Origin: Thermovenabulum sp049723235
Lineage (GTDB): Bacteria; Bacillota; Thermosediminibacteria; Thermosediminibacterales; Thermosediminibacteraceae
NCBI RefSeq assembly: GCF_049723235.1
Contig: NZ_JBNARB010000014.1
Span: 1 to 63,871, forward strand
Length of the DNA: 63,871 bases
Direction: 5' to 3'
The position numbers were made by a program, and so were the translations under genes. The notes under the pieces are model-generated. The model was not told where the DNA came from. It did not search any database and worked only from the letters and a program-made list of their open reading frames with translations. Shown here one piece after another: positions 43,178-52,162 of the stretch (the stretch's first letter is position 1; every line of letters starts with the position of its first letter).

Positions 43178-43206
43178 CCCGGGAAATCATCCCGGGCTTT
43201 TATTTT
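43178..43206 (+). terminator. Terminator of the YeeE-TusA-flavoprotein operon
   Basis: CCCGGG, loop AAATCAT, CCCGGG (43178-43196), then CTTTTATTTTTATT on the plus strand. It reaches into the 3' end of the convergent membrane-protein gene. Confidence 0.85.
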
Positions 43207-43603
43207 TATTATCTTTTTTCATCCTGTAAATAAAAATATTCCATAGAAGATGAAGAAAGCTTGATATTAAAAATCCTGCAAAAACAGGATATCCTGATTT
43301 CACCGCATAATATACGATCATTCCAAAAAGCATATGACTTAAAACTGCAAAATAAGCTGCAGTCCTGTTCATCTTCCCCTTTTCATCCTTCAGGAAATCA
43401 AAGATTCCTTCTATTACTCCGAATCCGAAATGGGAAAACAAAATATTCCCACGAAACAAAACCGCCGTATATGTTTTAATAAACTCTTCCAAAAACGGCG
43501 CTTCGTAAACCACTGCTTTATCCTTATGCAGTTTGTAAAGAAAACTATTAAAAAAAAGGCAAAATATTGCAGCGAAAATACCTGCAATAAATCCGGTTAT
43601 CAC
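43187..43603 (-). CDS. PrsW-like intramembrane protease, putative
   Basis: 138 residues from GTG 43603; GGAGG lies 13 bases upstream, so the start is uncertain. About four to five membrane helices. Three spaced motifs match PrsW glutamic proteases: APFLEEFIKTYT (EExxK), FGFGVIEGIF (FxxxE) and SHMLFGMIVYY (HxxxG). Bacillus PrsW cleaves the anti-sigma factor RsiW. No anti-sigma gene is adjacent here. It is shorter than typical PrsW, so a related CPBP-like role is possible. Divergent from dnaE. Confidence 0.65.
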   Translation of the reverse strand: MITGFIAGIFAAIFCLFFNSFLYKLHKDKAVVYEAPFLEEFIKTYTAVLFRGNILFSHFGFGVIEGIFDFLKDEKGKMNRTAAYFAVLSHMLFGMIVYYAVKSGYPVFAGFLISSFLHLLWNIFIYRMKKDNKNKSPG

Positions 43604-43702
43604 ACCGATTATTTCTCCTCCTAAAATTATTTTCTCTTTTAAATTTCTCCTTTTTTGTGTATAATATAATCGAACATTTGTTTGGATGGAGGAGATTTTT
43701 AT

Positions 43703-46700
43703 ATGGGCTTTTGCCACCTTCACCTTCATACGGAGTACAGCCTCTTGGATGGCCTTTGCCGCCTGAGGGATTTAATAAAAAAAGCAAAGGACCTGTCCTT
43801 TGACTCCCTTGCCCTTACGGATCACGGAGGGCTATACGGAATGGTCCCTTTTTACAAAACCTGCATGGAAAACGGAATAAAACCGTTGATAGGCTGCGAA
43901 ATTTACGTTGTGGACAATATGAAAAAGAAGGAGGGAAAGGAATCTCCAAATCATTTAGTCCTGCTGGCAGAAAACGAGGAAGGTTTAAAAAACCTCTACA
44001 AGATAATATCCCTTTCGCATTTGGAAGGTTTTTACTTTAAGCCCCGGACGGATAAAACCTTATTAAGCAGGTATTCAAAAGGGCTTATAGCCTTAAGCGG
44101 CTGCGTAAAGGGAAAACTACCGGAATTGATCCTCAAAGGCGATATCGATGGTGCAAAAAACGAAGCGAAAAATTACATAGACATTTTCGGAAAAGATAAC
44201 TTTTTTTTGGAGCTTCAATACCACGGTCTCCCCCTAGAGAAAAAAGTCAATTTCTGGCTTTTGAATATGTCCAAAGAGCTAAAACTGGATATCGTAGCTA
44301 CCAATGATGTGCATTTTATTGAAAAAACCGACTACACCCTTCACAGGGTGCTTATGGCGGTTCAGACTTTGTCTACAGTGGAAGAGTCCCCCCGCTATAC
44401 CACTCCGGAACACTACCTTAAATCCGAAGAGGAGATGAAAAAGCTTTTTTTAGAGGTGCCCCAGGCTTTGCTGAATACCGAATGTGTTGCAAAAAGATGT
44501 GATGTAAAACTTGCCCTCAATACTCCAAAACTGCCAAAAACTAAGGTGCCGGAAGGCTTTTCCGAAGAAGAATACCTTAAAAAGATGGCCTACGAAGGGG
44601 CGTTTATACGTTATGGATATCCTCTCCCGGATAAAATAGAAGAGAGACTTTTATACGAGCTTTCAGTGATATCAAAGACGGGCTTTACGGGCTATTTTCT
44701 TGTAGTAAAAGAAATTATAGATTTTGCAAGGCAAAGCGGAATAATGGTGGGGCCCGGCAGAGGTTCGGCGGCCGGAAGCCTCGTAGCTTACTGTCTCTTT
44801 ATTACCGACGTAGACCCGGTAAAATACCACCTGATATTCGAAAGGTTCTTAAACCCCGAGAGGATAAGCCCTCCCGATATAGACGTAGACCTTTGCCATA
44901 CGGGCAGGAGAAAGGTTTTGGATTTTATAAGGGAAAGATTCGGGAAAGAAAATATAGCCCATGCGGGAGCCTTTTCCACCCTGCAGGCCAGGGCGGTGCT
45001 CAGGGATACGGGAAGGGCAATAGGACTTCCCTACGAAACCGTTGATCGCTTGACTTCTTTTATACCTTATTCCGCCGTAGACCTGGGAAAACTCATCGTT
45101 CAAAGCCCTGGTTTTAAAAATGAAGTCCTTTCATCGGAAAAAACAAAGAAAGCCTTTTATATCGCTAAAAAACTGCAGGGGCTCCCCCGCCACATGACCC
45201 AGCATTCAGCAGGCGTGGTGATAGCGGATAAACCGCTAACCGAATACGTCCCCTTAGAAAGGGCCTCGGGGGAAGAAATCATAACCCAGGCGGATATGTA
45301 CGCATTAGAAGATCTGGGCCTGGTGAAAATAGACCTTCTGGGTTTGAGATTTTTAAGCGTGATAGACAGCACCTTAAAATTTATCGAAAAGACAAAAGGG
45401 ATAAGACTTTCGTTAAAGGATATACCTCTAAACGATTCAAAAACCTTTGAGGCTATAAAAGCGGGAAATACCACCTGTACCTTTCAATTGGAATCCAGCG
45501 GCATGAGGTCTCTTTTAAGAAAGGTTGGCCCCGAAAGCATCGAGGAAATCTCCCATGTTCTCGCCCTCTACAGGCCCGGTCCCATTACCAGCGGAATGAC
45601 CGAAGAATACGTGAAAAGAAAAAAGGGGAAAAGCCCCGTATCCTTCCCCCACCCCCTTTTAGAGGAGGTGCTTTCTTCCACCTACGGGGTTTTCATATAC
45701 CAGGAACAGCTCATGCAGGCGGCAAACATCATTGCCGATTACAGTCTCGGCGAAGCAGACCTTTTAAGGAGAGCTATTGCCAAAAAGGATAAGGAAAAGA
45801 TTGAAAAGGAAAAACCGAAATTTTTAGAAAGAGCGAAAAAAAAAGGTATTGAAGAAAAAACCGCCCTGGAAATATTCAGTACCTTAGAAGCTTTCGGAGA
45901 CTACGGTTTCAATAAATCTCACAGCATTTCCTATGCGCTTTTGGCTTATTACACGGTTTACCTGAAAGTTCACCACCCGGTGGAGTACTTTTCTTCCCTC
46001 CTCACCCTTTATATGGATACGCCGTCGAGGCTTCAAAGATATCTCTGCGAAGCCAGAAACTCGGGGATACAAATTCTATTGCCCGATATAAACAAAAGCG
46101 GTATAGGGTTTACTCCGGAAATTGAAGAAGGTAAAATTTTTATTCGAACCGGACTTGGCTTAATCAAAAACCTTGGACCTCAAGGAATCAAGGAAATATA
46201 TTCTTTAAGAGAAGAAGAACCTTTTTCAGGATTTTTCAATTTTGTAAAAAGGGTAAATAAAAAAATAATAAATTCCAGATCCCTTGAATCCCTTATACTC
46301 GCCGGCTGCTTTGATTCCTTCGGGATTAAAAAGCCCGTTTTGCTTCTGGCTTTAAAAAAGGTCCTAAAGGAAACCAGAGCTATTGACGGCAATCAGCTTT
46401 CTATTGGCGAAAGCAGTCCCTCTTTTGAGCCCCTGATAGACGACGTAATGTTATCGGATTTTTCTCCCTTTGAAAGACTCTCCCACGAGCTTTTGTCCTT
46501 AGGGCATTACATCACAAGACATCCCATGGAATTTTTTGAAGAAGCCGCAGGGAATATAAGAACCCATACCCTGTCTCAAGTAGGTGAAATGCAGAAGAAA
46601 ACAAAGGTATGCGTAACCGGCATAATAACGGATATGCGGCGGGCACGAACAAGAAAGGGAGAAAGGATGCTTTTTGCAAGCATAGAAGACCTTACGGGAA

Positions 46701-46882
46701 GTCTGGAACTGGTTGTCTTCCCCGAAGTTATAAAAAAATGCGAGCTTTTCCTTGAATACTCCCGCCCGCTGGTGATATGGGGAACTAACGATATAAACGA
46801 CGACGGCACCCCTACTATTGTTGCGGAAAAAATCCTGCCTCTAAAAGAGGTGTGCTACCTTTCAAGAAATTCCACGGCGTAA
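43703..46882 (+). CDS. dnaE: DNA polymerase III subunit alpha
   Basis: 1059 residues from ATG 43703, after GGAGGAG. The PHP domain starts CHLHLHTEYSLLDGLCRL. Polymerase palm motifs are GPGRGSAAGSLVAYCL and PPDIDVDLCHTGRRKVLDFI. A helix-hairpin-helix region and a C-terminal OB domain (VCVTGIITDMRRARTRKGER, LTGSLELVVFP) complete the DnaE order. There is no exonuclease insertion, so it is DnaE rather than PolC. A TATAAT near 43661-43672 probably drives it. It is shorter than E. coli DnaE, as is normal for Firmicutes. Confidence 0.97.
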   Translation: MGFCHLHLHTEYSLLDGLCRLRDLIKKAKDLSFDSLALTDHGGLYGMVPFYKTCMENGIKPLIGCEIYVVDNMKKKEGKESPNHLVLLAENEEGLKNLYKIISLSHLEGFYFKPRTDKTLLSRYSKGLIALSGCVKGKLPELILKGDIDGAKNEAKNYIDIFGKDNFFLELQYHGLPLEKKVNFWLLNMSKELKLDIVATNDVHFIEKTDYTLHRVLMAVQTLSTVEESPRYTTPEHYLKSEEEMKKLFLEVPQALLNTECVAKRCDVKLALNTPKLPKTKVPEGFSEEEYLKKMAYEGAFIRYGYPLPDKIEERLLYELSVISKTGFTGYFLVVKEIIDFARQSGIMVGPGRGSAAGSLVAYCLFITDVDPVKYHLIFERFLNPERISPPDIDVDLCHTGRRKVLDFIRERFGKENIAHAGAFSTLQARAVLRDTGRAIGLPYETVDRLTSFIPYSAVDLGKLIVQSPGFKNEVLSSEKTKKAFYIAKKLQGLPRHMTQHSAGVVIADKPLTEYVPLERASGEEIITQADMYALEDLGLVKIDLLGLRFLSVIDSTLKFIEKTKGIRLSLKDIPLNDSKTFEAIKAGNTTCTFQLESSGMRSLLRKVGPESIEEISHVLALYRPGPITSGMTEEYVKRKKGKSPVSFPHPLLEEVLSSTYGVFIYQEQLMQAANIIADYSLGEADLLRRAIAKKDKEKIEKEKPKFLERAKKKGIEEKTALEIFSTLEAFGDYGFNKSHSISYALLAYYTVYLKVHHPVEYFSSLLTLYMDTPSRLQRYLCEARNSGIQILLPDINKSGIGFTPEIEEGKIFIRTGLGLIKNLGPQGIKEIYSLREEEPFSGFFNFVKRVNKKIINSRSLESLILAGCFDSFGIKKPVLLLALKKVLKETRAIDGNQLSIGESSPSFEPLIDDVMLSDFSPFERLSHELLSLGHYITRHPMEFFEEAAGNIRTHTLSQVGEMQKKTKVCVTGIITDMRRARTRKGERMLFASIEDLTGSLELVVFPEVIKKCELFLEYSRPLVIWGTNDINDDGTPTIVAEKILPLKEVCYLSRNSTA

Positions 46883-46897
46883 ATTTTTAAAACCACA

Positions 46898-47120
46898 ATG
46901 AACACAAGCGGCGGCGCTAATGTAATGGGTTCACCCCGAGAATCAAAGATGCTTCCCCAGTAGTTGACCCAAAGCTCATAGATTTTGATAAAGAAAAATA
47001 CTACAATGTTTCCGAAATAATTTCTCCCGATACGGTAAAACTTGACAGCGGGTTAAAGGTAAAGTTTTTTTTTCACCGTTTTAAGGAAAAATTCTTATTA
47101 TTAGAAGGAAGTGATACCTA
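46898..47120 (+). pseudogene. Remnant of a DNA methyltransferase-like gene tail
   Basis: One frame holds MNTSGGANVMGSPRESKMLP, then Q and TAG (46961-46963), then VDPKLIDFDKEKYYNVSEII, SPDTVKLDSGLKVKFFF and ending GSDT-stop at 47118-47120. The second part looks like the nuclease-like C-terminal module seen after some site-specific DNA methyltransferases (recalled, not checked). No catalytic domain is present. A run of nine T at the KFFF position is a possible frameshift site. The fragment starts 16 bases after the dnaE stop and ends just before a convergent intact methyltransferase gene. It looks like debris of a lost restriction-modification locus. Confidence 0.55.
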
Positions 47121-47137
47121 ATGGCAAAAGAATGGCT

Positions 47138-48370
47138 TTACTTACTAAAAACCACAATCCTATTTGTATTCGTTCCCAATTGGTTGTTTTCAATTCCCCA
47201 TATTTTTGAAGTTTTGGTAAATTTCTGGTAATTCACGAGGATTCCTTCGCAGGTAAATCCTGCCCTGATTCCAAGGTGTATCACGTATTCATCAAGGGGG
47301 ACTTTACCCTTTTTTACTTCTCCAACCTCAAAAGCTACATATCCGCCGCTTTTGGTAACCCGGTAAAGTTCGAAAAATACCTCCTGCATCACATTGCACC
47401 ATTCTTTAACGGTTTTCACCATAGTAATTTTCTTTGCAATCTCCTCCGAATCTATCCCGTTAAACCAGCAGCGCAGCCAGTTATCCTGATGATACTGCAC
47501 CACATCCAAAAAGGGCGGAGAGGTGACGGTGAGGCTCACAGTGCTGTCGGGTATTTCTTTTGTATCTCTTGCATCCTTTGATAGAAAAAGTCCCGTTTGC
47601 CCTGCTAAAAGTAAGTTCTTTTTTTGTTCCGGGGTAATCTTTCTCAAAAGGCTCCCGGTCTTTTTTAGAATTATACTTTTAGTATTTTTATAAAGAGGTG
47701 TCTGATTCAGCCTCTCATTTATTTTTCTTTGCCTTTCGGGAGAAATCGCCTGGTTGGGAGGCAGGGTATAGACCGAAAAAAATCCGGAAGAATGGCCCGA
47801 AAGCCTGTTGGTAGCCACCATCCTGATCCACAAATCTATAGGATCCTCTTCTCCCTTTTGTCTTTGACCGTTTAAATACTCTTTCAGTGACAATATTTCT
47901 TTTAATGTTTCGGGATGATAAAACATAGAAAGGTCTATATCGCAAAAGATATGTTTTTTTACAGGAATGTGCTCAAGCCTTTCCTTTACATTTTCATAAT
48001 CAGGTATAAAAAAGCGGGGTTTACATAAGATTTCGCTCAACGGATTTACATCGTTGGAAATAATCCTTCTTCCGTTAAGTCCTGCTTCGATAACGGTTGT
48101 CCCTCTCCCTGAGAAGGGATCATATACCACATCTCCTCTTTTTGTCAAAAGATTAATAAAAAAATGGGGAAGTTCCGGTTTAAAACATGCCCTGTAAGAT
48201 ATTTCGTGTATAGAAGAGCTCTGTCGCTGCTTTGAAGTCCAAAACTCACCGTAAATTCTCGGTATCTTCTGTCCGCTGTACTCAAAAAATTCCACATTAT
48301 AATCTGCATTTTCAAGAAAACTAATTGCCTCTTCTTTCTTTTTTAATTTCAATAATTGTAAAATCCTCAT
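47138..48370 (-). CDS. DNA methyltransferase (N4-cytosine/N6-adenine type) with motif I before motif IV
   Basis: 410 residues from ATG 48370, after CGGGGG. The AdoMet-binding block VVYDPFSGRGTTVIEAGLNG lies at about residue 79-98 and the catalytic TSPPFLDVVQYHQDNWLRCW near 279-298. TSPP favours N4-cytosine methylation, but adenine cannot be excluded. In the common beta group the order is reverse (TSPPY, then DPFxGxGTT), so this is a permuted relative. No restriction enzyme gene is next to it; a broken methyltransferase-like tail lies at its 3' side. It could be a solitary or orphan methylase. Confidence 0.82.
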   Translation of the reverse strand: MRILQLLKLKKKEEAISFLENADYNVEFFEYSGQKIPRIYGEFWTSKQRQSSSIHEISYRACFKPELPHFFINLLTKRGDVVYDPFSGRGTTVIEAGLNGRRIISNDVNPLSEILCKPRFFIPDYENVKERLEHIPVKKHIFCDIDLSMFYHPETLKEILSLKEYLNGQRQKGEEDPIDLWIRMVATNRLSGHSSGFFSVYTLPPNQAISPERQRKINERLNQTPLYKNTKSIILKKTGSLLRKITPEQKKNLLLAGQTGLFLSKDARDTKEIPDSTVSLTVTSPPFLDVVQYHQDNWLRCWFNGIDSEEIAKKITMVKTVKEWCNVMQEVFFELYRVTKSGGYVAFEVGEVKKGKVPLDEYVIHLGIRAGFTCEGILVNYQKFTKTSKIWGIENNQLGTNTNRIVVFSK

Positions 48371-48402
48371 ATAAATCCCCCGAAAAATTTTTCCCGCGCA
48401 TA

Positions 48403-48431
48403 TTGACACAGCAAAAGATAGGCTATATAAT
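48403..48431 (+). promoter_or_regulatory. Promoter upstream of the tyrosine T-box
   Basis: Plus strand: TTGACA (48403-48408), 17 bases, TATAAT (48426-48431). It lies about 100 bases before the first T-box helix and just upstream of the divergent methyltransferase start. Confidence 0.78.
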
Positions 48432-48529
48432 ATAGGATAATATTTTACAATTTACTATTTCAATATTATGACAATTTAATGTGTTGAAAATTTATTTTTT
48501 CAAGCCTCTTAATAATATACCATAAACAG

Positions 48530-48770
48530 GCGATGAGGGAAAGAGTAACCGCAAACGCTTCAAAGAGAGCCGGTGGACGGTGCGAACCGGTAAGTTTTTG
48601 CGGTGAAGTACATTCCCGATGCCGCAGGCTGAAAGGTCTTCGAGTAGGCTGAGCCGTTTGCCCCGCGTTAGGGGGAAGAGTGGGTTTATCAGGGATTTTT
48701 CCGTGATAAATCAATCAGGGTGGTACCGCGAGTAAAAAACTCGCCCCTTTACGGGGCGGGTTTTTTTTTT
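48530..48770 (+). promoter_or_regulatory. T-box leader, tyrosine specifier (UAC)
   Basis: T-box sequence AGGGTGGTACCGCG (48717-48730), followed by a terminator with stem ACTCGCCCC/GGGGCGGGT and ten T (48739-48770). In stem I, GGGAA pairs with TTCCC. Between them, AGAGTA faces GAAGTACA, so codon TAC (48609-48611) followed by A is the best specifier. GTA is the alternative but would be followed by C. Uncharged tRNA-Tyr should thus allow expression of the symporter downstream. Confidence 0.88.
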
Positions 48771-48799
48771 ATCAAAAAATAATAAGGAGGGAGTTTAAA

Positions 48800-50290
48800 G
48801 TGAAGTTTTTTATTCTTTTTCTTTACATTTTATCCCAGATTGCTGTCGGGATAATAGGTATGAAAAAAACCAAAAATCTCAACGACTTTTTACTTGCAGG
48901 GAGAAATATGGGGCCCTGGATGTCAGCTTTCGCCTACGGTACGGCATATTTTTCTGCAGTGATTTTTATCGGTTATGCGGGGAAAATCGGATGGGGGTTT
49001 GGGCTTTCCGGGCTTTGGATTGCTATTGGAAATAGTTTGATCGGCGGATACTTAGCGTGGAGGGTTCTGGCAAAACCCACAAAAGAAATTACCCGGCGGT
49101 TAAACGCCCGCACGCTCCCGGAACTTCTTGCAGCAAGATATAATTCGCCTTTTTACAGAATATTTTCTGCTCTTGTTATTTTTATATTTCTGGTTCCTTA
49201 CTCCGCTTCGGTTTACATGGGGCTGAGCTATCTTTTCGAAAGCGTATTTAACATCAATTATCAATTAGCACTTATAATAATGGCGGGATTGACAGCTTTT
49301 TATTTAATTCTAGGCGGTTATTTCGCCGTAAGCCTTTCGGATTTTATTCAGGGGATAATCATGTTTTCTGGAAGCTTAATAATGATTTATTCCATCACCT
49401 CCCACCCCAGCGTTGGCGGGATCTTGACAGGGATTAGAAAACTTTCTCAAATAAATCCCAAATTGGTTTCCCCTATAGGACCTCCTGGTTTTTGGCCGCT
49501 ATTTTTCCTTGTGGTATTAACCAGCTTAGGTCCATGGGGATTACCTCAAATGGTCCATAAATTCTATTCCATAAAAGATGAAAAAGCCATTAAACCTGCA
49601 ACGGTAATTACAACGGTTTTCTCGCTGGTAATAAGCTTTACGGCCTACTTTATCGGTTCCATGACAAGGTTATTTTTCAATTCCATCCCCTTAGAAGGAG
49701 GAAAACCCAACCCGGATTTAATGGTCCCAAAAATTATACAAATGGCGATGCCGGAAGCCATAGCCGCAATCATCCTGGCTCTTGTCATATCCGCTTCCAT
49801 GTCCACCCTTTCCTCGCTGGTATTGATTTCGAGCTCTGCCGTTAGCGTGGATTTAATCGAAGGGCTGGGTATAAAAATCTCAGGAAAATCTAAGGTAACC
49901 TTAATGAGATTATTCTGTTTAATCTTTATCGGACTTTCCCTGATAATAGCCATTTTAAAACCTTCTATCATAATAACCCTTATGGCTATTTCCTGGGGAA
50001 CCGTTGCTGGAACTTTTCTTGCTCCGTATGTTTTCGGGCTTTTCAGGAAAGACACCACAAAGCTGGGCGCATGGGCAGGCTCTATTACGGGCCTTTCTAT
50101 ATCCCTGGGGTTATCGATAATATATAAATTCGATTCGGGAAAGATTCCTATGTTCGGAAGCCTGGCCATGCTTTTACCGTTAATTGTGGTCCCTGTGGTC
50201 AGCAAGTTAGATAATCTTTTTATAACAAAGCGAGAATCCCTGGTTTTTCATGATATCATGGGCTCACAGAGGGTTGAAGAGGATTTTTAA
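48800..50290 (+). CDS. Sodium:solute symporter, predicted tyrosine (aromatic amino acid) importer
   Basis: 496 residues, about 13 membrane helices. The SSS-family pattern is clear: NLNDFLLAGRNMGPWMSAFA near the N-terminus, GWGFGLSGLWIAIGNSLIGG, and the sodium-site region ALVISASMSTLSSLVLISSS. GTG start at 48800 with AAGGAGGG. The preceding T-box with a Tyr codon is the only evidence for the substrate; the family alone covers sugars, amino acids and carboxylates. It ends one base before the convergent ABC exporter stop. Confidence 0.88.
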   Translation: MKFFILFLYILSQIAVGIIGMKKTKNLNDFLLAGRNMGPWMSAFAYGTAYFSAVIFIGYAGKIGWGFGLSGLWIAIGNSLIGGYLAWRVLAKPTKEITRRLNARTLPELLAARYNSPFYRIFSALVIFIFLVPYSASVYMGLSYLFESVFNINYQLALIIMAGLTAFYLILGGYFAVSLSDFIQGIIMFSGSLIMIYSITSHPSVGGILTGIRKLSQINPKLVSPIGPPGFWPLFFLVVLTSLGPWGLPQMVHKFYSIKDEKAIKPATVITTVFSLVISFTAYFIGSMTRLFFNSIPLEGGKPNPDLMVPKIIQMAMPEAIAAIILALVISASMSTLSSLVLISSSAVSVDLIEGLGIKISGKSKVTLMRLFCLIFIGLSLIIAILKPSIIITLMAISWGTVAGTFLAPYVFGLFRKDTTKLGAWAGSITGLSISLGLSIIYKFDSGKIPMFGSLAMLLPLIVVPVVSKLDNLFITKRESLVFHDIMGSQRVEEDF

Positions 50291-52162
50291 TTAAACCGCA
50301 GCCCCCATGAACTGGCTCTTATAAAGATCTGCGTAAAAACCGCACTTTTCCAAAAGTTCCCTGTGAGTCCCTTTCTCCACAATTTTCCCTTTATTCACCA
50401 CCAGGATAATGTCCGCATCCCTGATGGTAGATAATCTGTGGGCTATCACGAAACTTGTTCTTCCTTTCATTAAACTTTTCATGGCTTTTTGAATATATAT
50501 TTCCGTTAGAGTATCCACATTGCTCGTAGCTTCATCGAGTATCAGTATATCGGGGTTTGCGATTACCGCCCGGGCAATTGTAATTAGCTGTTTTTGTCCC
50601 TGAGAAAGGTTTGAGGCTTCTTCATTAATCACCGTGTCATATCCCTGAGGCAGAGTTTTAATAAAATGGTGGGCATGAGCCGCTTTTGCCGCTGCTATTA
50701 TCTCTTCATCGGTTGCTCCTTCTTTTCCATAAGCAATATTTTCCTTTATTGTTCCATTAAATAACCAGGTATCCTGAAGAACCATACCGAAAATTTTTCG
50801 CAGGTTTTCGCGGCTTATGTCCCTTATATCCACGCCATCAACGGTTATCCTTCCGCCCTGTATCTCGTAAAAACGCATTAAAAGATTTACCAGGGTGGTT
50901 TTTCCGGCACCCGTGGGACCCACGATCGCCACGGTTTGACCGGATTTCACATCTATATTCAAATCCTCTATGAGCGGAGTATCTTGCCTGTAGCTAAACC
51001 ATACATTTTCAAACTTTACATCCCCATTTACCTCTTTTAGCACAATCTTTTCCTCATCAGGGACCTCTTCCTCTTCGTCCAAAATTTCAAATACCCTTTC
51101 CGCAGAGGCAATGGTGGACTGAATAATATTTACCACGTTAGCCGTCTGGGTTATGGGTTGATTGAACTGCCGGGAGTACTGCAGGAATGCCTGAACATCG
51201 CCTATGGTAATACTTTTTCTTGTAACAAATATCCCGCCGAGGATACAAACGGCTATATACCCCAAGTTGCTGATAAAGTTCATGATAGGCATAATGATTC
51301 CCGACATAAATTGAGCCTTCCAGGAAGCACCGTATAGATTTTCATTTATTTCATCAAAAACCTTTATCATATCCTTTTCCCGGTTAAATGCTTTAACCAC
51401 ATTGAATCCACCGTAAGTTTCTTCTATATGCCCGTTTAACTCCCCCAGAACTCTTTGCTGTTTGGAAAATAGTTTCTGGGAGCGAGAAGCCACCGACAAT
51501 GTGGCTACTACGCTCAAAGGAAGGGTAACGGCAGTTATAAGAGTCATAAGAGGGCTAATGGTGAGCATCATTATTACAATCCCTATTATCGTCACAAAGG
51601 AAGATAACAGCTGGATTATGTTTTGCTGAAGAGTAGCGCTGATATTATCAATATCGTTAGTCACCCGGCTCAATATTTCCCCGTGATTGCGGGAGTCAAA
51701 ATATTTCAGCGGCAGTTTCGATAACTTATTAAAAACATCCCTCCTCATATTTTCCACGGTTCTTTGGGAAACACCGACCATAATGTACTGCTGCAGGTAG
51801 GAAAAAAGTGAGCTAAAAGAGTAAATAGCCGCCAATAATATCAATATTTTTAAGATATATGCAAAATCAATTTTAGCCCCGGGGATATGCATCATCTTTG
51901 CAATAAGACCTTCAAAAAGCTTGGTCGTGGCCTTTCCCATGATTTTGGGAGCAATTATATTAAAAAGCGTGCTTAATATCGTCATTAAAAAAACTATATA
52001 AAACTGCACAGCAAAGGGCTGCAAATATCCCGTCAATCTTATAAGCGTTCCCTTTAAATCCTTAGGTTTTTCAGCAGGCCTTGCCATCGGCGGGCCACCG
52101 GCAAATCCCCTTCCTCCCATCCTTCTCGGGGAAAAACCGGGTCCTCCGTGTCCTATGCTCAT
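50291..52162 (-). CDS. ABC exporter, fused permease-ATPase, second subunit
   Basis: 623 residues. Six membrane helices (about 50-340), then an ATPase with Walker A GPTGAGKTT, signature LSQGQKQLITIARA, Walker B ILILDEATSNVD and H-loop. The N-terminus has a Gly/Arg-rich stretch (GHGGPGFSPRRMGGRGFAGG). Its ATG overlaps the upstream exporter gene as ATGA, so the two form a heterodimer like YfiBC, BmrCD or LmrCD. The MarR gene upstream suggests drug or toxicant export. Confidence 0.93.
   Translation of the reverse strand: MSIGHGGPGFSPRRMGGRGFAGGPPMARPAEKPKDLKGTLIRLTGYLQPFAVQFYIVFLMTILSTLFNIIAPKIMGKATTKLFEGLIAKMMHIPGAKIDFAYILKILILLAAIYSFSSLFSYLQQYIMVGVSQRTVENMRRDVFNKLSKLPLKYFDSRNHGEILSRVTNDIDNISATLQQNIIQLLSSFVTIIGIVIMMLTISPLMTLITAVTLPLSVVATLSVASRSQKLFSKQQRVLGELNGHIEETYGGFNVVKAFNREKDMIKVFDEINENLYGASWKAQFMSGIIMPIMNFISNLGYIAVCILGGIFVTRKSITIGDVQAFLQYSRQFNQPITQTANVVNIIQSTIASAERVFEILDEEEEVPDEEKIVLKEVNGDVKFENVWFSYRQDTPLIEDLNIDVKSGQTVAIVGPTGAGKTTLVNLLMRFYEIQGGRITVDGVDIRDISRENLRKIFGMVLQDTWLFNGTIKENIAYGKEGATDEEIIAAAKAAHAHHFIKTLPQGYDTVINEEASNLSQGQKQLITIARAVIANPDILILDEATSNVDTLTEIYIQKAMKSLMKGRTSFVIAHRLSTIRDADIILVVNKGKIVEKGTHRELLEKCGFYADLYKSQFMGAAV

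Noticed and set aside
46961..46963. Pyrrolysine read-through of the TAG in the methyltransferase remnant
   Set aside because: The fragment lacks a catalytic domain and a gene start, and there is no sign of Pyl genes; simple decay fits better.
48466..48714. 82-residue minus-strand ORF
   Set aside because: It is antisense to the tyrosine T-box leader, has no ribosome site and an odd composition.
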